7,680 bases of DNA, from the NCBI GenBank assembly GCA_002347905.1, contig DDYJ01000158.1, positions 5,032-12,711 of the forward strand, written 5' to 3'. Below are positions 1 through 6,673 of the stretch, piece after piece. The translations under genes were made by a program, and so were the position numbers. Numbering within the stretch: the stretch's first letter is position 1; the number at the start of each line of letters is the position of its first letter. Below the pieces are notes generated by a model that saw only the letters and a list, made by a program, of their open reading frames with translations, ran no database searches and was not told the DNA's origin. This DNA comes from Comamonadaceae bacterium UBA2237. GTDB taxonomy: Bacteria; Pseudomonadota; Gammaproteobacteria; Burkholderiales; Burkholderiaceae_C.

Positions 1-102
1 CGCGATCAAAAGTTGCCTATCAAGGTGTTTTCTATCTTCAAAAATGGTGCGCTTCGGCGCGTAGTGCTGGGTGAAGACGAAGGCACATTGGTCCACGTCT
101 AA
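1..102 (+). CDS. pyrH: UMP kinase (uridylate kinase), C-terminal end only
   Basis: This is the last 33 codons and stop of a gene that begins upstream of the window. The reading frame from base 1 ends at TAA (100-102). The translated tail contains [16 protein letters not shown], which matches the conserved C-terminus of bacterial PyrH (E. coli has a closely similar GALRRVVMGEKEGTL). PyrH is a cytoplasmic hexameric enzyme of the amino acid kinase fold. It phosphorylates UMP to UDP with ATP in pyrimidine nucleotide synthesis. The catalytic and GTP/UTP-binding parts lie outside the window. Its position directly before frr is the standard rpsB-tsf-pyrH-frr order, which supports the call. Only 25 nt separate it from frr, so the two are probably cotranscribed. 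Confidence 0.93.
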   Translation, partial: RDQKLPIKVFSIFKNGALRRVVLGEDEGTLVHV

Positions 103-116
103 ATCAAATTTGCATC

Positions 117-122
117 AGGAGT
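117..122 (+). promoter_or_regulatory. Strong Shine-Dalgarno site of frr
   Basis: AGGAGT lies 5 nt before the ATG at 128. It is the clearest ribosome binding site in the window and decides the frr start in favour of ATG 128 over the in-frame GTG at 125. Most downstream genes lack a comparable site and appear to rely on translational coupling. Confidence 0.8.
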
Positions 123-127
123 AAGTG

Positions 128-688
128 ATGACCATTGCAGACATTAAAAAAACGGCTGAATCCAAAATGGATATGTCGATCGCCTCTTTTTCCAACAATC
201 TCACCAAAATCCGTACGGGCCGAGCAAGCCCCGCCTTGTTAGATAACGTACAAGTTGACTACTACGGTGCCATGGTGCCTTTGAGCCAAGTGGCTAATGT
301 GTCGTTGTTAGATGCGCGAACCGTGAGCGTGCAACCCTGGGAAAAATCCATGGCGGCCAAAATTGAGAAAGCGATTCGTGACAGCGATTTAGGTCTCAAT
401 CCATCTTCTATGGGCGAATTGATACGCGTACCCATGCCTCCCATGTCGGAAGAGCGTCGCAAAGAATTGACCAAAGTGGTCCGCACCGAAGGCGAAAACG
501 CAAAAATTGCAGTGCGTAATTTACGCCGTGATGCCAATGAAGCCGTGAAGAAATTGGTTAAAGAAAAACTCGCTTCTGAAGATGAACAAAAACGTGCGGA
601 AGCTGATATTCAAAAAGTGACTGACAAACACATTGCAGATATCGATAAAGTTGTTGCGAGCAAAGAACAAGAAATCATGGCGGTCTAA
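128..688 (+). CDS. frr: Ribosome recycling factor (RRF)
   Basis: This gene encodes 186 residues, against 185 in E. coli. RRF acts with EF-G in the cytoplasm to split the post-termination 70S ribosome and free the mRNA and tRNA. The N-terminal helix holds the family motif [11 protein letters not shown] (residues 29-39). The small alpha/beta domain II follows (about 31-105). The long C-terminal helices include VRNLRRDAN (129-137), whose arginine cluster corresponds to the E. coli Arg132 region needed for ribosome binding. The chosen start is ATG 128, because AGGAGT is well spaced before it and the protein begins MTIADIKK like its relatives. An in-frame GTG three bases earlier is possible but unneeded. 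The stop is TAA 686-688. In relatives the next gene is uppS, but here cdsA follows after 11 nt. Confidence 0.97.
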   Translation: MTIADIKKTAESKMDMSIASFSNNLTKIRTGRASPALLDNVQVDYYGAMVPLSQVANVSLLDARTVSVQPWEKSMAAKIEKAIRDSDLGLNPSSMGELIRVPMPPMSEERRKELTKVVRTEGENAKIAVRNLRRDANEAVKKLVKEKLASEDEQKRAEADIQKVTDKHIADIDKVVASKEQEIMAV

Positions 689-699
689 GACTAGACTGC
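689..699 (+). other. frr-cdsA junction where uppS is expected but absent
   Basis: Only 11 nt separate the frr stop from the cdsA start. In most beta- and gammaproteobacteria uppS (undecaprenyl diphosphate synthase, about 230-260 codons) sits here. No part of UppS is recognisable in any frame at this junction. The spacer also lacks a Shine-Dalgarno sequence. This fits a junction formed by removal of a gene that once supplied the translation signal for cdsA, though that history is inference. Confidence 0.7.
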
Positions 700-1542
700 A
701 TGCTAAAGCTTCGCATCATCACCGCATTGGTTTTATTGGCAGTTTTTTTGCCAGCATTCTTTGCTAGTTCCGCTGAGCCACTGGCTTGGTTAACTTTGGT
801 GTTGATAGCCGCGGGTGCATGGGAGTGGGGCCGTTTGATGGGTTTGAGTACGTTGCGGTCTTTCGGGCTTGGTTTCCTGTGTGTCGTGCTTTGCTTAGGC
901 TCTTGGAAGTTGTTTGAGTTGCCCCTACACACAACGCCCAATGTATGGGCATGTGCCGGTGCCCTCTGGGTATTGGTAGGTGCATGGATGTTACGTGGCG
1001 GAATCGCTGCTTGGAGTTCTGTTCACATTGCCACTAAATTAATAGGCGGAACGCTTGCGCTATGGCTCTGTTGGTTAGCCATTTTTCAAGCCAAGCGTGT
1101 GGGTATCAACTACATGCTGTCTATTTTTGTGTTGGTTTGGATAGCGGATATCGCCGCATACTTTGCGGGCCGAGCATTTGGTCTTAGAAAGTTAGCGCCT
1201 AGTTTGAGTCCTAGCAAAAGCTGGGAGGGGGTGTGGGGTGGTATTTGCGCAGTCTGGATTTTGGCTTTTTCTTGGGTGTGGGCTGATCAAATGGCTATGT
1301 TCGACAGCCCCAGCATTTACAGTTTGTTGTATGCCCACGGGTGGGTTTATTTTTTTGTTTCGGTCACTTTTTTGACGGCTATGAGTGTTGTGGGCGACTT
1401 GGTGGAATCCATGGTCAAGCGTACTGCTGGCGTGAAGGACAGCAGTCAATTGCTGCCGGGACATGGCGGTGTGCTGGATCGTGTAGATGCTTTGTTACCT
1501 ACATTGCCCTTGGCGATGATGTTGTCTCAATCTGTTCTATGA
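700..1542 (+). CDS. cdsA: Phosphatidate cytidylyltransferase (CDP-diglyceride synthase)
   Basis: This 280-residue polytopic inner-membrane protein (E. coli CdsA is 285) makes CDP-diacylglycerol from phosphatidic acid and CTP, the common precursor of bacterial phospholipids. Many hydrophobic segments run from the N-terminus (ITALVLLAVFLPAFF) to about residue 235. The family signature lies near the C-terminus (237-263): S237, K240-R241, K246-D247, H255-G256-G257, D260-R261 and D263 are all present, so the Mg-binding catalytic region looks intact. The ATG at 700 gives the typical relative-like N-terminus MLKLRIITALV. No Shine-Dalgarno sequence precedes it, and the start is 11 nt after the frr stop, so translation may depend on reinitiation. 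The end overlaps dxr by 4 nt (ATGA). UppS, normally its upstream neighbour, is missing. Confidence 0.95.
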   Translation: MLKLRIITALVLLAVFLPAFFASSAEPLAWLTLVLIAAGAWEWGRLMGLSTLRSFGLGFLCVVLCLGSWKLFELPLHTTPNVWACAGALWVLVGAWMLRGGIAAWSSVHIATKLIGGTLALWLCWLAIFQAKRVGINYMLSIFVLVWIADIAAYFAGRAFGLRKLAPSLSPSKSWEGVWGGICAVWILAFSWVWADQMAMFDSPSIYSLLYAHGWVYFFVSVTFLTAMSVVGDLVESMVKRTAGVKDSSQLLPGHGGVLDRVDALLPTLPLAMMLSQSVL

Positions 1543-2756
1543 ATTCGTTGAAAAACGCCCAAAAGCAGCGCATCACTATTTTGGGATCTACTGGATCCAT
1601 AGGCGTGAATACGCTGGATGTCATTGCACGGCATCCTGATCGGTTTGAAGTGTTTGCTTTGACAGGCGCCAAGCAGGTTGACCTGATGTTGCAGCAATGC
1701 TTGCAATTTAAGCCATCGATGGTGGTCATGGCCCACACAGACGCTGCTCAGCAATTGCAAGAAAAATTGGACGCACATGGCGGGCTTGGTATCAGGGTGC
1801 AATCTGGTGCTAAAGCCATAGAAGATGTTGCATCTCATCCGCAAGTCGATAGCGTGATGGCAGCCATTGTTGGCGCAGCCGGGCTCAAGGCATGCATTGC
1901 CGCAGCACTTTCTGGCAAGCGTTTGTTGCTAGCAAATAAAGAAGCTTTGGTGGTGGGCGCAGATGTGTTTTTGAAAGCAGTCCAACAAGGTGGCGCCACA
2001 CTCATACCTATCGACAGTGAACACTCCGCTATCTTTCAGTCTTTGCCAGATGACGCAAGCACTTGGGAAACAAGGGTTGAGAAAATTATTCTCACTGCTT
2101 CGGGCGGTCCGTTTCGCAGACGCGATGTCAAAAGCCTCAAAGATGTTACGCCTGAGGAAGCCTGTGCCCATCCCAATTGGGTCATGGGCCGCAAGATTTC
2201 CGTCGACTCAGCCACCATGATGAACAAAGCGCTGGAGGTTATCGAGGCGCGGTATTTATTCGGATTACCACCCGAGCGGCTAGAAGTGGTGATCCACCCA
2301 CAAAGCGTGATCCACTCGATGGTTCAGTACCGAGACACGTCGGTGGTGGCTCAACTGGGTACGCCCGATATGCGCGTGCCAATTGCTTATGGCCTGAGTT
2401 GGCCGGAGCGAATGGCGTCCGGTGCCCAAGCTCTGAATTTCCAAAGTTTGGCAGACATGAGTTTTGAATCTTTGGACGACCATGGCCACCGTGAGCGTTT
2501 TGCGGGGCTTGGATTGGCATGGGACGCCTTGCGTGCGCCTCTAGGTACAACGGCTGTTCTCAACGCTGCCAATGAAGTGGCTGTAGAAGCTTTTTTATCA
2601 AAACGCATTCGCTTTGATCAGATTCACCATGTCAATGCACATTGCCTCAGCACGCAAGTGGTGTCTGATATGACCACCATAGAAGAACTTTTGGCTTTGG
2701 ATGAAAAGACCCGCCTTTTGGCCGAAGCGTGTGTGCGTAAATGGTCTGTCGGATGA
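1539..2756 (+). CDS. dxr: 1-deoxy-D-xylulose 5-phosphate reductoisomerase
   Basis: This 405-residue cytoplasmic enzyme (E. coli 398) converts DXP to 2-C-methyl-D-erythritol 4-phosphate with NADPH, the committed step of the MEP isoprenoid pathway and the target of fosmidomycin. The NADPH-binding motif GSTGSIG is at 16-22 and LANKE at 131-135. The metal-site acidic residues D159 and E161 lie in PIDSEHSAIFQ, and the third is E233. The phosphate- and substrate-binding residues follow in SGGPFR (188-193), H211 of HPNW, and N229-K230 of ATMMNKALE. All expected active-site residues are present. The frame stays open upstream to 1341 inside cdsA, but ATG 1539 gives the correct N-terminus and an ATGA overlap with the cdsA stop. 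The stop TGA (2754-2756) itself overlaps an ATG at 2753. In relatives rseP follows, but here it does not. Confidence 0.97.
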   Translation: MNSLKNAQKQRITILGSTGSIGVNTLDVIARHPDRFEVFALTGAKQVDLMLQQCLQFKPSMVVMAHTDAAQQLQEKLDAHGGLGIRVQSGAKAIEDVASHPQVDSVMAAIVGAAGLKACIAAALSGKRLLLANKEALVVGADVFLKAVQQGGATLIPIDSEHSAIFQSLPDDASTWETRVEKIILTASGGPFRRRDVKSLKDVTPEEACAHPNWVMGRKISVDSATMMNKALEVIEARYLFGLPPERLEVVIHPQSVIHSMVQYRDTSVVAQLGTPDMRVPIAYGLSWPERMASGAQALNFQSLADMSFESLDDHGHRERFAGLGLAWDALRAPLGTTAVLNAANEVAVEAFLSKRIRFDQIHHVNAHCLSTQVVSDMTTIEELLALDEKTRLLAEACVRKWSVG

Positions 2757-2867
2757 CCCTTTTTAATGGGGTTTTCGCCTGTGGCTGTGTTGTATCATGA
2801 ACCTTTGTGACTCTTGGCTCATTTGCTCCCCATAAAATTCCCTCACGGGTCGCTTAATCCTCCGTTC
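2757..2867 (+). other. dxr-bamA spacer where rseP is expected but absent
   Basis: This 111-nt stretch is the only sizeable non-coding region in the window. In relatives the site protease gene rseP (about 450 codons) lies between dxr and bamA. Here no HExxH zinc motif, PDZ region or LDG motif of RseP exists in any frame. An ATG at 2753 overlapping the dxr stop opens a frame of only 15 codons (MTLFNGVFACGCVVS, stop at 2798-2800). This may be a leftover start or chance. No strong promoter or terminator is evident. TATCAT at 2793-2798 resembles a -10 box but has no good -35 partner. Confidence 0.6.
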
Positions 2868-5174
2868 ATGAATCCTTCTTTTTACCGATTTCATCGCTCT
2901 ACCGTGTCCAAAATTTTGGTCGGTTGTGTCGCGTCTGTTTTTGCTTTTCATGCATGGGCCGCTGACCCTTTTAAAGTTGGCGATATCCGTGTCGAGGGTC
3001 TGCAACGTGTGGAACCTGGAACAGTGTTCGCCTCCATTGCCTTGCGCGTGGGCGACGACTACAACGACGAAAAAGGCGCTGCCGCTATTCGCAGTTTGTT
3101 TGCCTTAGGTCTTTTCAAAGATGTGCGTATCGAAGTCAGTGGCAATGTGTTGGTTTTGATCGTTGAGGAGCGCCCCAATATTGCGCAAGTCGATTTCATT
3201 GGCACCAAGGAATTTGACAAAGACGTGTTGCGCAAGGCTTTGCGTGATATCGGATTGGCTGAGGGCCGTCCTTTTGATAAAGCCTTGGCAGATCGCGCTG
3301 AACAAGAATTGAAGCGCCAATATGTCAACCGCAGTCTGTACGGCGCTGAAATCATCACCACCATCACACCTACAGAGCGAAATCGCGTTAATTTGTCTTT
3401 CACCGTGATTGAGGGCGATCTAGCCAAAATCAAAGAAATGCGCATTGTGGGAAACAAAACTTTCTCAGAATCCACCTTGTTAGACCAACTAGACCAAAAC
3501 ACTGGCAATTGGTTGAGTTGGTATACCAAAACGGATAGATATTCGCGCACCAAACTCAATGCTGACTTGGAAACGCTGCGCGCTTGGTACCTGTCGAGAG
3601 GTTTTCTGGAGTTTCGTGTGGACTCGACGCAAGTAGCTATATCCCCAAACAAGCAAGACATCAGCATCACCTTGAACATCATAGAAGGTGATCGCTTTGT
3701 GGTGTCTGAGGTGGCCTTGGAAGGTTATTTCCTTGGCAAAGACGATGAATTCAAATCCTTGATTCAAATTAAGACTGGCAAACCCTACAACGCAGACGAT
3801 GTTGCCAAGACCACGAAGGCGTTTAACGACTATTTTGGAAATTTTGGATTTGCTTTTGCGCGCACCGAAGTGCGTCCTGAAATTGACCGCTCGACTAATC
3901 TAGTGAAATTGGTGTTGGTCGCAGACCCTTCACGCCGAGCTTATGTCAGACGCATCAATATTTTGGGCAATAACCGCACGCGTGACCAAATCGTGCGTCG
4001 TGAATTTCGCCAAATGGAGTCGGCTTGGTATGACGCCGACAAGATCAAGCTCTCCAAAGACCGAGTGAACCGTTTGGGATATTTCAAAGATGTAGAAATT
4101 GATACCCAAGAGGTGCCCTCCACGATGGACCAGGTAGACCTGAATGTCAACGTGGTCGAAAAGCCAACGGGTATGCTGACTTTGGGTGCGGGTTTTTCTA
4201 GTGCAGAAAAAGTAACGCTGAGTTTCGGTATTCAACAAGACAATATTTTTGGCTCAGGCCAAAACCTAGGTGTGCAAATCAGTACCAGCAAGTACAACAC
4301 CTATTACGTTGTGAGTACGACCGATCCTTACTTCACCGAAGACGGCGTTTCAAGGTCTTTTTCCTTTTCGCACCGATCAAGCAAACCTTATGTGGAGCAG
4401 GGCGGAGATTACCGATTGATTTCGGAATCTGTGGCACTGAACTTTGGTATTCCATTTAGTGAATTAGACCGGGTGTTCACCGGCGTAGGCATTGAGCAAA
4501 CTGAAATCGTGCCTGGTACAAATCTGCCAGCTTCGTATTTAGCCTATGCCAATACCTTCGGTTACACCACCAAAACTGTCCCCTTGTCAGTAGGTTGGGC
4601 CCGTGACGGACGCGATAGCTATTTGAACCCGTCCTCTGGCAAATACATGCGCGCCAACAGTGACATGGGTGTTGTTGGAGATACGCGCTACATCAGAATG
4701 GGCACGCAGTACCAACAGTATGTGCCTCTGACCAAGCAATACACATTTGCCTTCAATGCTGATTTCGGTTTGGGTAAAGGATTGCAAAACCAGCCATATC
4801 CAATATTTAAGAATTACTACTCTGGTGGTTTAGGTTCTGTCAGAGGCTTCGAGCAAGGTACTTTGGGCCCACGCGACATATCCGGTATCGTGGTCGGTGG
4901 CCCCAAGAAAGTCACTATTAACAGCGAATTCTTAATGCCGTTTCCTGGGGCTGGAAACGATAGAACGCTTCGCCTCTATGGTTTCTACGACATGGGTAAC
5001 GTATTCGGTGAGCACGATACGATTCAAGTTAGTCAGTTCAGAAGTTCTCTAGGCGCCGGCTTGAGTTGGGTATCCCCCATGGGCCCATTACGCTTTGCAT
5101 GGGCCAAACCGGTGCGCAGCTTCACTGGCGATAGAATACAAAGATTGCAATTCCAAATCGGGACATCATTCTGA
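2868..5174 (+). CDS. bamA: Outer membrane protein assembly factor BamA (Omp85/YaeT)
   Basis: This 768-residue outer-membrane protein (E. coli 810) is the core of the BAM complex, which folds and inserts beta-barrel proteins. A signal peptide spans residues 1-31, with a basic start (RFHR), a hydrophobic core and likely cleavage at AWA/ADPF. Five POTRA domains follow. Their characteristic strands start near DIRVEGLQR (about 37), AQVDFIGTK (about 105), EMRIVGNKTF (about 193), EVALEGYFL (about 281) and RINILGNNRT (about 361). The C-terminal barrel runs from about 435 to 768. It contains the loop-6 motif VRGF (658-661) and ends in an aromatic residue (QFQIGTSF), as barrel proteins do. ATG 2868 is preferred over TTG 2814, which would place 18 poorly hydrophobic residues before the signal. 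No clear Shine-Dalgarno sequence is visible. The stop overlaps skp by 1 nt. Confidence 0.97.
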   Translation: MNPSFYRFHRSTVSKILVGCVASVFAFHAWAADPFKVGDIRVEGLQRVEPGTVFASIALRVGDDYNDEKGAAAIRSLFALGLFKDVRIEVSGNVLVLIVEERPNIAQVDFIGTKEFDKDVLRKALRDIGLAEGRPFDKALADRAEQELKRQYVNRSLYGAEIITTITPTERNRVNLSFTVIEGDLAKIKEMRIVGNKTFSESTLLDQLDQNTGNWLSWYTKTDRYSRTKLNADLETLRAWYLSRGFLEFRVDSTQVAISPNKQDISITLNIIEGDRFVVSEVALEGYFLGKDDEFKSLIQIKTGKPYNADDVAKTTKAFNDYFGNFGFAFARTEVRPEIDRSTNLVKLVLVADPSRRAYVRRINILGNNRTRDQIVRREFRQMESAWYDADKIKLSKDRVNRLGYFKDVEIDTQEVPSTMDQVDLNVNVVEKPTGMLTLGAGFSSAEKVTLSFGIQQDNIFGSGQNLGVQISTSKYNTYYVVSTTDPYFTEDGVSRSFSFSHRSSKPYVEQGGDYRLISESVALNFGIPFSELDRVFTGVGIEQTEIVPGTNLPASYLAYANTFGYTTKTVPLSVGWARDGRDSYLNPSSGKYMRANSDMGVVGDTRYIRMGTQYQQYVPLTKQYTFAFNADFGLGKGLQNQPYPIFKNYYSGGLGSVRGFEQGTLGPRDISGIVVGGPKKVTINSEFLMPFPGAGNDRTLRLYGFYDMGNVFGEHDTIQVSQFRSSLGAGLSWVSPMGPLRFAWAKPVRSFTGDRIQRLQFQIGTSF

Positions 5175-5680
5175 TGAAAAAGTTTTTAAGTTTTCTTCTC
5201 GTAACCGCCATGTTGGGCGTGGCTTCCGTCAGCGCTGCCGCTCAGGAAATCCGTATCGGCTTTATCAATACTGACCGCATTTTCAAAGAAGCCAATACAG
5301 CCAAACAGGCGCAGACCAAGTTGGAACAAGAATTCTCCAAGCGTGAAAAAGAGCTCAACGACTTTGGCGCCAACCTCAAAACCGCTGTTGAAAAGTTTGA
5401 GCGTGAAGCGCCCACCTTGTCAGAGTCACAACGCTTGGCTCGCCAAAAACAGTTGGGTGAGCAAGACCGTGAATTTCAGCGTAAGCGTCGTGAATTTCAA
5501 GAGGAATTGAATGCACGCAAAAACGAAGAATTTCAACTGGTGCTTGAGCGCGCTAACCGCGTGATCAAACAAGTGGCGGAATCTGAAAAATACGACCTAG
5601 TTTTGCAAGAGGCTGTCTATATCAACCCCAAGCATGACATCACCGACAAGGTGTTAAAGGTTATCAACGCCGCGAAGTAA
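5174..5680 (+). CDS. skp: Periplasmic chaperone Skp / OmpH family
   Basis: This gene encodes 168 residues (E. coli Skp 161), including a signal peptide (MKKFLSFLLVTAMLG, probable cleavage after A23 in the AAA/QE region). Skp forms a jellyfish-like trimer that holds unfolded outer-membrane proteins in the periplasm and passes them to the BAM machinery. The mature protein begins with the family strand IRIGFINTDRIF. A long charged coiled coil follows (about 45-130, rich in Lys, Glu, Gln and Arg). The C-terminal strand region includes YDLVLQEAVYI, which completes the trimeric base. The ATG overlaps the bamA stop as TGATG, so translation is probably coupled to its functional partner. A REFQ unit recurs after exactly seven residues within the coiled coil. 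Confidence 0.94.
   Translation: MKKFLSFLLVTAMLGVASVSAAAQEIRIGFINTDRIFKEANTAKQAQTKLEQEFSKREKELNDFGANLKTAVEKFEREAPTLSESQRLARQKQLGEQDREFQRKRREFQEELNARKNEEFQLVLERANRVIKQVAESEKYDLVLQEAVYINPKHDITDKVLKVINAAK
5468..5499 (+). repeat. Heptad-spaced 11-nt direct repeat in the Skp coiled coil
   Basis: CGTGAATTTCA occurs at 5468-5478 and again at 5489-5499. The 21-nt offset equals one seven-residue coiled-coil heptad, so the protein reads REFQ, three residues, then REFQ. The simplest reading is a small internal duplication or strong codon-level conservation of a helical repeat, not a regulatory element. Confidence 0.7.
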
Positions 5681-5686
5681 GCAGCC

Positions 5687-6673
5687 TTGGCAATTCGTCT
5701 TGGCCAACTGGTTGAACAACTCGGCGGCAGCCTTCACGGCGACCCAGACTTTCTCGTACAAAAAATAAGCCCGCTAGAGACAGCAAAGCCAAGCTCTCTA
5801 GCCTTCCTAAGCAATCCCCTCTACCGCGCTCAGCTTGCCACCACCCAAGCTGGTTGCGTCATCGTGTCACCCGAGATGCGCGCATTGGTTCGGGTGGGGG
5901 CGGCATGCATTGTGTCGCCCAACCCGTACTTGTATTTCGCCAAGGTGACCCAGTTGTGGAAACAACACCTGTCTGCTGAAGACGATCAACCCTTGGTGCA
6001 TCCCAGCGCAGTGGTGCATCCCAAAGCCTTCGTTCACCCCTCCGCTCGCATTGGCCCATTGTGTGTCATTGAAAAGGGCGCCCGCATTGGAGCTGGTTCT
6101 TGGTTGAAAGCGCACGTTACGCTTGGCGCGGATTGCTCACTCGGTGACCATTGCATCTTGCACGCTGGCGTGGTAATTGGTGCAGATGGTTTCGGCTTTG
6201 CCCCTGTTGAGGGGCGCTGGGAGAAGATTGAGCAACTTGGAGCCGTTCGAATTGGTAACCATGTCGAAATCGGCGCTAACTCTTGCGTTGACCGAGGCGC
6301 TTTGGAAGATACGGTGATTGACGATGGTGTCAAGCTGGATAACTTGGTACAAATTGGCCACAACGTGCAAGTCGGCGCCCATACGGCTATGGCAGGGTGC
6401 GTCGGCGTTGCCGGTAGCGCCGTGATTGGTGAGCATTGCACCTTGGGCGGTGGCGCGATTGTGTTGGGACACCTGACATTGGGCGATGGCGTCCACATCT
6501 CTGCAGCCTCCGTGGTCATGCGTTCTATCCACAAACCTGGCAACTACAGCGGCGTATTTCCTATCGACGACAATGCCTCTTGGGAGAAGAATGCCGCTAC
6601 CTTGAAGCAATTGCACGGTTTGCGTGACCGTATCCGATCGCTAGAAACCGCTTTTGAAAGCTCCAAAAAATGA
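5687..6673 (+). CDS. lpxD: UDP-3-O-(3-hydroxyacyl)glucosamine N-acyltransferase
   Basis: This 328-residue protein (E. coli 341) adds the second 3-hydroxyacyl chain to the 2-amino group of UDP-3-O-acylglucosamine, the third step of lipid A synthesis. The N-terminal uridine-binding domain spans about 1-100 and contains the family-typical LAFLSNPLY. The left-handed beta-helix of hexapeptide repeats spans about 103-290. It holds GADGFGFAP (165-173) and [13 protein letters not shown] (218-230), with the likely catalytic base His225 (E. coli His239). A short C-terminal helix (about 299-325) follows. The start is TTG 5687. It gives the standard N-terminus [14 protein letters not shown], and the next in-frame ATG is codon 64, too far in. 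Upstream only a weak GAAG is seen, 6 nt from the skp stop. The end overlaps fabZ by 4 nt (ATGA). Confidence 0.96.
   Translation: MAIRLGQLVEQLGGSLHGDPDFLVQKISPLETAKPSSLAFLSNPLYRAQLATTQAGCVIVSPEMRALVRVGAACIVSPNPYLYFAKVTQLWKQHLSAEDDQPLVHPSAVVHPKAFVHPSARIGPLCVIEKGARIGAGSWLKAHVTLGADCSLGDHCILHAGVVIGADGFGFAPVEGRWEKIEQLGAVRIGNHVEIGANSCVDRGALEDTVIDDGVKLDNLVQIGHNVQVGAHTAMAGCVGVAGSAVIGEHCTLGGGAIVLGHLTLGDGVHISAASVVMRSIHKPGNYSGVFPIDDNASWEKNAATLKQLHGLRDRIRSLETAFESSKK
5994..6023 (+). repeat. 12-nt direct repeat marking one beta-helix coil unit in lpxD
   Basis: TGGTGCATCCCA occurs at 5994-6005 and 6012-6023. The 18-nt offset equals one hexapeptide. The protein shows three consecutive units, [12 protein letters not shown] and VHPSAR, at the start of the left-handed beta-helix; the third copy has diverged in DNA. 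This looks like a recent or homogenised hexapeptide duplication and not a separate genetic element. Confidence 0.7.

Noticed and set aside
1341..1538. Upstream extension of the dxr frame inside cdsA
   Set aside because: The extra 66 residues resemble nothing in Dxr and are a frame shadow of cdsA; ATG 1539 gives the family N-terminus.
2755..2776. Rho-independent terminator after dxr (ACCC ... GGGT followed by TTTC)
   Set aside because: The stem is only four base pairs plus a possible G-U pair and the T run is short, too weak to call.
2793..2798. TATCAT as a -10 box for a bamA promoter
   Set aside because: No -35 hexamer resembling TTGACA exists at 16-18 nt upstream, and there is no extended -10 TG.
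2799..2826. Sigma-E-like promoter before bamA (GAACCTT as -35)
   Set aside because: The -35 resembles the consensus, but at 16 nt spacing the -10 position reads TTTGC, so the pair does not hold.
2814..2867. Upstream TTG extension of bamA
   Set aside because: It would add 18 residues before the signal peptide without any ribosome site; ATG 2868 gives a normal signal peptide and N-terminus.
3059..3682. 207-codon antisense frame within bamA
   Set aside because: It lies fully opposite conserved POTRA coding sequence, has no recognisable domain or ribosome site, and looks like a codon-bias shadow.
6034..6543. 169-codon antisense frame within lpxD
   Set aside because: Its proline-, threonine- and serine-rich composition is the mirror of the repetitive beta-helix codons of lpxD, with no independent support.
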